10,215 bases of DNA from Deltaproteobacteria bacterium. Its GTDB lineage: Bacteria; Myxococcota_A; UBA9160; JAFDET01. Position 1 is the stretch's first letter; each line of letters starts with the position of its first letter. The DNA is taken from positions 1-10,215 of the forward strand of contig JAFDET010000232.1 of NCBI GenBank assembly GCA_019310195.1. Reading direction: 5' to 3'. Both the position numbers and the translations under genes were made by a program. The notes below the pieces were generated by a model. That model was not told where the DNA came from. It did no database searches and saw nothing but the letters and a program-made list of their open reading frames with translations. Positions 6,307 to 10,215 of this stretch are shown here, in pieces.

Positions 6307-7178
6307 ACGGGCGCGCCCCCGGGCCGGAGGTCGAGGCCGCCTACGCGCACTGCGCCCAGGTGACCCGGGCCGCGGGCTCGAGCTTCGCCGCCGCGTTCTG
6401 GATGCTGCCGCGGCCGCGCCGCCAGGCCTTGCACGCCATCTACGCGTTCTGCCGCCTGGCCGACGACATCGCCGACGATCCGGACGTGGCCGGAGACCGC
6501 CTGCGGCTCCTGGAGCGCTGGAGCGACGAGCTTTCCGACGCCTACCGCGGCAAGGCGACGCACCCGGTCGGGGTCGCCCTGGGGCATGCGGTCGAGCGCT
6601 TCGCGCTTCCCGAGGAGATCTTCCAGGAACTCCTGCGTGGGATCGAAACCGACCTGCGGGGCGAGCCCATCGACACCTTCGCCGACCTGGAGCGTTACTG
6701 CTATCGCGTCGCCTCCACCGTCGGCCTGCTGCTGGTCCGGGTGCTCGAGGCTGGGGACCCGGGCGCCCTGGAGTACGCGCGCAGCATGGGGATTGCGGTG
6801 CAGCTCACCAACGTCCTGCGCGACGTGGGCGACGACGCCGCCTCCGGTCGGGTGTACCTGGCGGGCGAGGACCTGGCGCGCATGGGCGTCACGCCCGAGG
6901 ACCTGCGCGCCGGCGAGATGACCGAGCCGGTTCGCTTGTTGCTGGCCCTGTACGGCGAGCGCGCCCGCATCTGGTACGAGCGCGCCGCGGCGGCGCTGCC
7001 CGAGTCGGACCGGCGCATCCTGCGCCCGGCCGAGGCCATGGGCCGCATCTACCGCACCCTGCTGAACGAGCTGCACACGCGGGGCTTCCCCTGCCTGGAA
7101 GCGCCGCTGCGTCTGTCCAAGCCCCGGCGCTTGGCCATCGCCGCCGGCACCTGGCTCGGCATGGGAGGTGCCGCGTGA
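6303..7178 (+). CDS. hpnD: Squalene/phytoene synthase family, presqualene diphosphate synthase HpnD
   Basis: A 291-residue trans-isoprenyl diphosphate synthase of the squalene/phytoene synthase family. In the HpnCDE route it joins two farnesyl diphosphates into presqualene diphosphate. The first Asp-rich motif is D54-x3-D58 in 'CRLADDIADD', and the second is D174-x3-D178 in 'TNVLRDVGDD', followed by 'GRVYL'. 'YCYRVASTVGLLL' (132-144) is the usual central helix, and 'RIYRTLLNEL' (248-257) is typical of the C-terminal end. The length is normal for the family. The assignment to HpnD rather than CrtB rests on the hpnC-like and hpnE-like genes downstream, since the sequence alone would also fit phytoene synthase. 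The GTG start at 6303 forms a GTGA overlap with dxs and has a GGGGGGG tract about 8 bases upstream. The end overlaps the isomerase gene by 4 bases. Confidence 0.85.
   Translation: MNGRAPGPEVEAAYAHCAQVTRAAGSSFAAAFWMLPRPRRQALHAIYAFCRLADDIADDPDVAGDRLRLLERWSDELSDAYRGKATHPVGVALGHAVERFALPEEIFQELLRGIETDLRGEPIDTFADLERYCYRVASTVGLLLVRVLEAGDPGALEYARSMGIAVQLTNVLRDVGDDAASGRVYLAGEDLARMGVTPEDLRAGEMTEPVRLLLALYGERARIWYERAAAALPESDRRILRPAEAMGRIYRTLLNELHTRGFPCLEAPLRLSKPRRLAIAAGTWLGMGGAA
7163..7170 (+). promoter_or_regulatory. Ribosome-binding site for the IPP isomerase gene
   Basis: GGGAGGTG lies four bases before the GTG at 7175. It is close to the ideal Shine-Dalgarno sequence and fixes the start of the isomerase, whose reading frame is otherwise open far upstream. 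Confidence 0.6.
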
Positions 7179-8251
7179 GTGTCTTGACCGGACGCAAGCT
7201 GGAGCACCTGGACATCTGCGCCAATGGCAGCGTGGAGTCGGGCAGCTCGACCCTGTTGGACGAGGTGCACCTCCTGCACGAGGCGTTGCCGGAGCTGGCT
7301 TGGGGCCAGGTGGATCCGTCCGTGGAGATCCTGGGGCGGCGCCTGCTGGCACCCGTAGTCATCACCGGTATGACCGGCGGCGCGGAGCGCGCTGGGGAAA
7401 TCAATCGGGCGCTGGCGGGAGTGGCCCAGAAGTTCGGCTTGGGCATGGGGCTGGGCTCCCAGCGCGCCATGCTGGTGGACCCCGCCTCCGCTGCGACGTA
7501 CCAGGTGCGCGACGTGGCGCCCGACATCCTGCTGCTGGCGAACCTGGGTGCAGTGCAGGCCCGCGACGCGGGGCCGGAGCGGGTGGCCGAGCTGGTGGAA
7601 GCAGTGGGCGCCGACGCGCTGTGCGTGCACCTCAACCCCGCGCAGGAGCTGGTTCAGGACGAGGGCGACCGCGACTTCCGCGGCGCGTTGGATGCCATCC
7701 AGAGCTTGGCCGAGGCATTGCCGGTCCCCGTGGTGGCCAAGGAGACGGGCTGCGGTCTCGCGCCCGGTACGCTCTGCCGCTTGCGTGCGGCGGGCGTGGC
7801 GGCGGTGGACGTGTCCGGCCGGGGAGGCACCACCTGGCCCGGCGTCGAGGCCCACCGGGGCTCTGAGCGCCAGCGCGAGCTGGGGCAGGCCCTGCGCGAG
7901 TGGGGCATCCCGACCGCCGCTTCGGTGGCCTTCGCGCGCCGTGCGGGCATTCCGGCACTGGCCTCCGGCGGCATTCGCACTCCCCTGGACGCGGTCCGCG
8001 CCCTGGCCCTGGGGGCCGAGGCGGTGGGCCTGGCGCTGCCCTTCCTGCGGGCGTGGAGCGAGGGCGGCTCGGCCGGCGTCACCCTGGCGGCCGAACGCCT
8101 GGTGGAGGGCATCCGGGCGCTGATGCTCCTGGTGGGCGCGCGCAGCATCGCGGACCTGCGCCGCGCACCCCGGATCCTGGGCCCCAGCCTGCGGGCCTGG
8201 ATGGATCTGGAGGGACCCTGGGGGACGACTCCCGGGTACCCCGGGGACTGA
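7175..8251 (+). CDS. fni: Type II isopentenyl-diphosphate delta-isomerase (FMN-dependent)
   Basis: A 358-residue TIM-barrel flavoenzyme that interconverts isopentenyl and dimethylallyl diphosphate using reduced FMN and Mg2+. Visible motifs in order are: 'GRKLEHL' (6-12) at the substrate diphosphate site; 'TGMTGG' (64-69); 'GLGSQRAML' (92-100); 'HLNPAQE' (152-158), with Q157 and the following Mg-binding glutamate region through 'DEGDRDF' (162-168); 'KETGCG' (189-194) with Lys189 at FMN; 'DVSGRGGTTW' (212-221); and the phosphate-binding 'SGGIR' (264-268). The length fits the family. The GTG at 7175 is supported by an excellent ribosome-binding site and a 4-base overlap with hpnD. In an organism with the MEP pathway this enzyme is dispensable, because IspH makes both isomers, so its place in the operon suggests a need to tune the IPP to DMAPP ratio for farnesyl diphosphate and squalene. 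Confidence 0.93.
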   Translation: MSVLTGRKLEHLDICANGSVESGSSTLLDEVHLLHEALPELAWGQVDPSVEILGRRLLAPVVITGMTGGAERAGEINRALAGVAQKFGLGMGLGSQRAMLVDPASAATYQVRDVAPDILLLANLGAVQARDAGPERVAELVEAVGADALCVHLNPAQELVQDEGDRDFRGALDAIQSLAEALPVPVVAKETGCGLAPGTLCRLRAAGVAAVDVSGRGGTTWPGVEAHRGSERQRELGQALREWGIPTAASVAFARRAGIPALASGGIRTPLDAVRALALGAEAVGLALPFLRAWSEGGSAGVTLAAERLVEGIRALMLLVGARSIADLRRAPRILGPSLRAWMDLEGPWGTTPGYPGD

Positions 8252-8375
8252 GCGATGTCTCCGCGGCGTTCAGGTGTACGGGTTGTCCCGGAGATGGCGT
8301 TGTGTGATGGTCGCTCCGCCACGGGGGGTGCCCCTCCGGGCTCTGGCGACGTCCGTCGGGAATCGGAGAACCGGA
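8252..8375 (+). promoter_or_regulatory. Leader between the isomerase and regulator genes; possible promoter/operator
   Basis: A 124-base non-coding stretch upstream of the TetR-family gene, where an autoregulatory operator would be expected. A loose inverted repeat CTCCG...CGGAG spans about 8260-8300, and a short GGGG-GTG-CCCC hairpin is possible near 8325-8335. I cannot point to a convincing -35/-10 pair or a clear palindromic TetR operator. An earlier start for the regulator within this stretch is possible. Confidence 0.3.
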
Positions 8376-9002
8376 GTGAAGCAGGGTGCCCCGACCAGCG
8401 CGGCGAAGAGGTCGGCTGCAGGCCGCAAGGCCGAGACGCAGGCCCGGATCCTCGACGCGGCGATCGCGCTGTTCGCGACACGCGGCTACGAGCGCACCAG
8501 CATCTCCTCAATTGCGGAACGGGCGCACGTCAGCCGCTCGGCCGTCTTCTGGCACTTCGGCGACAAGGAAACGCTCTTCCAGGAGGGGTTCCGGCGCATG
8601 CTGGTGCCCTTCGTGGAGCAGTTCAAGGCGACGCTCTCGCACCTGGGTGCACGGGAGCGGCTCTTCGAGCTGTTCGATGTCTACGAGGACTTCGTCTCCG
8701 AGCACCGCAGCGAGATCGAGCCCATCGTGCGCTGGGTGGGCGAGTCGCCGGCGTTGCGGTCGTCGTTGCGCAAGCCGCTGCTGGCGCTGGTGGATCAGTT
8801 CGTACAGGACGTGTTCGACTCGCTGGAGGACCTGTGGCCGGAGCCGCAGGAGGCGCAGGCCCTGTCCGCGGCGCTGGTGTCGCTGATGAGCGGGAACCTG
8901 GTGCTCTCGTTCCTGGACGCGAACCCGCGCAGCGCCGAGCGGCGTCGCGCGGGGATGCGCCTGCTGGCGGAGAAGATGCTCGAGGGCCTTCCGAGCTCCT
9001 AG
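8376..9002 (+). CDS. TetR/AcrR-family transcriptional regulator
   Basis: A 208-residue protein. The N-terminal 20 residues are basic and flexible. Residues 23-69 form the TetR DNA-binding domain: 'ARILDAAIALFATRGYERTS' (23-42), the recognition helix in 'IAERAHVSRSAVFWHF' (46-61) and 'GDKETLF' (62-68). The remaining residues are helical and would form the ligand-binding and dimer domain, which is not assignable to a known ligand. The gene sits inside the squalene operon in the same orientation, so control of its own transcription and of the downstream hpnC/hpnE (or the whole operon) is likely, perhaps in response to an isoprenoid or lipid. I chose GTG 8376, which has GGAG at 8365-8368. The frame is open back to 8274, but the added residues look non-coding. 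Its end abuts the hpnC-like coding region. Confidence 0.88.
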   Translation: MKQGAPTSAAKRSAAGRKAETQARILDAAIALFATRGYERTSISSIAERAHVSRSAVFWHFGDKETLFQEGFRRMLVPFVEQFKATLSHLGARERLFELFDVYEDFVSEHRSEIEPIVRWVGESPALRSSLRKPLLALVDQFVQDVFDSLEDLWPEPQEAQALSAALVSLMSGNLVLSFLDANPRSAERRRAGMRLLAEKMLEGLPSS

Positions 9003-9031
9003 CCGACCCGGTCCTCGCGCCCGAGCGCATC

Positions 9032-9850
9032 CTGGCGCGCGCGGGCGGCGAGAACTTCCCGGTGGCGCTGCGGCTGCTTCCCGGTCGCCTGCGCCGAGAC
9101 TTGATGGCGCTGTACGGCTTTGCCCGGCTCGCCGACCAGGTCGGCGACGCCCATCCCGGTGATCGGGGCGATCGGCTGCGCGTGCTGGACGCGCTCGAAG
9201 CCGACCTGGACCGCGCCTTCACGGGCAACGCGCGCCATGCGCTGCTGCGCGACCTGACACCCGTCCTGCAGCGTCGCGAGCTGCCGCGCGAGCCCTTTGC
9301 CCGCCTGATCGAGGCCAACCGTCGCGACCAGCGCGTTGCCCGCTATGCCACCTGGGCCGAGCTGCTGGACTACTGCACGCTGTCGGCGAACCCGGTGGGT
9401 GAGCTGGTGCTGCAGCTGGCGGGCGCCGCCACCCCGGAGCGCCTGGCCTGGTCCGACGCCATCTGCACCGCGCTTCAGGTGATCGAGCACTCCCAGGACG
9501 TGCTCGAGGACTGCGAGGCGGGTCGCATCTACTTGCCCGGCGAGCTCCTGGCCGCCGAGGGCTGCCCCGAGGCGGATCTCGTCAAGGCGCCCGCGTCGCC
9601 GGCGCTGCGCCGGGTCCTGGCGCGGCTGGCCGGACGCGCGCGCGCGTTGCTGCGCAGCGGTGATCCGCTGGTGCCGAGCCTGCGTGGACCGGCGCGTCTG
9701 GCGGTGGCGGGCTTTGTGGCCGGCGGGCACGCGGCCCTGGATGCCCTGGAGGCCGCCGGCTTCGACGTGACCAGCGCAAGCGTGGCTCCCGCGCGGGGGC
9801 GCGTGGCGCGGCGCGCTCTGGGCTTGTGGGCGGGGAGGGCATCGCGATGA
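9032..9850 (+). CDS. hpnC: Squalene synthase HpnC-like, start codon uncertain
   Basis: The second squalene/phytoene synthase-family gene of the operon. HpnC converts presqualene diphosphate to hydroxysqualene. Counting from 9032, the HpnC hallmark 'ENFPVALRLLP' is at 7-17, the first Asp motif D35-x3-D39 is in 'ARLADQVGD', 'SANPVGELVL' is at 118-127, and the second Asp motif D156-x3-D160 is in 'HSQDVLED', followed by 'GRIYLPGELL'. The first motif has Gln-Val-Gly inside it rather than the usual Asp-Ile-Ala. HpnC-like similarity seems to begin at or before 9032, but the frame has no ATG, GTG or TTG between 8834 and 9062. CTG 9032 is used here as the start that keeps the hallmark. GTG 9062 would cut into it, and GTG 8834 would overlap the regulator by 169 bases. 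The end overlaps hpnE by 4 bases (ATGA). The product is cytoplasmic or membrane-associated. Confidence 0.82.
   Translation: MARAGGENFPVALRLLPGRLRRDLMALYGFARLADQVGDAHPGDRGDRLRVLDALEADLDRAFTGNARHALLRDLTPVLQRRELPREPFARLIEANRRDQRVARYATWAELLDYCTLSANPVGELVLQLAGAATPERLAWSDAICTALQVIEHSQDVLEDCEAGRIYLPGELLAAEGCPEADLVKAPASPALRRVLARLAGRARALLRSGDPLVPSLRGPARLAVAGFVAGGHAALDALEAAGFDVTSASVAPARGRVARRALGLWAGRASR
9832..9839 (+). promoter_or_regulatory. Ribosome-binding site for hpnE
   Basis: GGGGAGGG ends seven bases before the ATG at 9847, an ideal spacing. It lies within the last codons of the hpnC-like gene and confirms the hpnE start. Confidence 0.6.
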
Positions 9851-10215
9851 GCGCCCCGCACGTGGTGGTGGTGGGCGGCGGTCTGGCCGGCCTGCAGGCT
9901 GGACTGGCCTGCGCCGACGCCGGCGCGCGCGTCAGCCTGTTCGAGGCCAGGCCTCGCCTGGGCGGCGCCACCTGGTCCACCACGCTCGAAGGCCTGAACG
10001 TGGACAACGGCCAGCACGTCTTCATGCGCTGCTGCACCGCCTACCGCGGCTTCCTGGAGCGGCTGGGCGTGACCGACCGCGTCGAGCTGCAGCGGCGACT
10101 CTCGGTCCCGGTCGCGGCGCCCGACGGGCGGCGCGCCTGGCTGCGGCGCAACGCACTGCCGGCGCCGGCGCATCTGGCGGCCAGCGTGCTGCGCTTCGCG
10201 CATCTGCCCCTGAGT
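9847..10215 (+). CDS. hpnE: Hydroxysqualene dehydroxylase HpnE, N-terminal part (runs off the window)
   Basis: The first 123 residues of an FAD-dependent amine-oxidase/phytoene-desaturase-family protein. The N-terminus has the dinucleotide-binding fold VVVVGGGLAGLQAG (6-19), with Glu33 ('LFEARPRLGG') ending the second strand to hold the ribose of FAD. 'GGATWS' (39-44) and 'DNGQHVFM' (53-60) follow, and the latter is characteristic of HpnE among the desaturase-like enzymes. HpnE reduces hydroxysqualene to squalene, the third step after HpnD and HpnC. The position directly after the hpnC-like gene with ATGA overlap supports this over a carotenoid desaturase. The remaining two thirds of the protein lie beyond the window, so the substrate domain cannot be checked. 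Confidence 0.88.
   Translation, partial: MSAPHVVVVGGGLAGLQAGLACADAGARVSLFEARPRLGGATWSTTLEGLNVDNGQHVFMRCCTAYRGFLERLGVTDRVELQRRLSVPVAAPDGRRAWLRRNALPAPAHLAASVLRFAHLPLS

Noticed and set aside
6303..7178. Phytoene synthase (carotenoid route) for the first synthase-family gene
   Set aside because: Motifs alone allow it, but the second synthase-like gene with 'ENFPV' and 'SANPVG' and the 'DNGQH' flavoprotein mark the HpnC/HpnE squalene route.
8231..8248. GC-rich palindromic stretch (CCCGGGTACCCCGGGG) as a terminator after the isomerase gene
   Set aside because: It lies inside the last codons, has no following T-run, and is a modest repeat expected by chance at this GC content.
8255..9001. Open frame upstream of hpnC overlapping the TetR gene
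   Set aside because: The TetR frame carries the clear helix-turn-helix. The overlapping frame has a Gly/Ala/Arg-rich composition typical of a shadow.
1..10215. Mobile elements, CRISPR arrays, tRNA or rRNA genes
   Set aside because: No transposase-like protein, spaced direct repeats, cloverleaf or ribosomal RNA sequence was recognised on either strand.

Overview
This window comes from a very GC-rich, gene-dense bacterial chromosome. All recognisable genes lie on the + strand and most overlap their neighbour by 4-10 bases. Type II IPP isomerase together with the MEP enzyme Dxs and the HpnC/HpnD/HpnE squalene route fits a high-GC, probably Gram-negative and possibly uncultured, hopanoid- or squalene-making bacterium (Myxococcota, Binatota, Acidobacteria or similar). 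No ribosomal or other taxonomic marker is present, so the phylum cannot be fixed from sequence alone.

Region A (1-4400) is a compact five-gene cassette. It holds two different CDP-alcohol phosphatidyltransferase-type membrane enzymes, each apparently fused to a decayed nucleotidyltransferase-like N-terminal region, then a HAD-superfamily protein, an intact MobA-like/sugar-phosphate-type nucleotidyltransferase, and a small ATP-grasp protein. The overlaps (990/993, 2102/2111, 2863/2866, 3576/3579) imply one transcript and one pathway. The logic resembles known routes in which a cytidylyltransferase activates a polyol phosphate (as CDP-inositol in di-myo-inositol phosphate synthesis), a CDP-alcohol phosphotransferase joins it to an acceptor, and a phosphatase trims the product. 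The substrate is not readable from the sequence. The first enzyme is interrupted by an in-frame TAG at 115-117.

The only sizeable spacer (4401-4553) is less GC-rich than its surroundings and probably carries the promoter for region B.

Region B (4554-10215, running off the end) is an isoprenoid/squalene operon: dxs (carrying a +1 frameshift near 5221-5241 and lacking an internal segment of about 40 residues), an hpnD-like presqualene diphosphate synthase, a type II isopentenyl diphosphate isomerase, a TetR-family regulator, an hpnC-like synthase, and the 5' part of hpnE. Together they would make DXP, balance IPP and DMAPP, condense two farnesyl diphosphates to presqualene diphosphate (HpnD), convert that to hydroxysqualene (HpnC) and reduce it to squalene (HpnE). 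The TetR gene has its own short leader (8252-8375) and may control part of this flow. No tRNA, rRNA, CRISPR array, insertion sequence or convincing minus-strand gene was seen.
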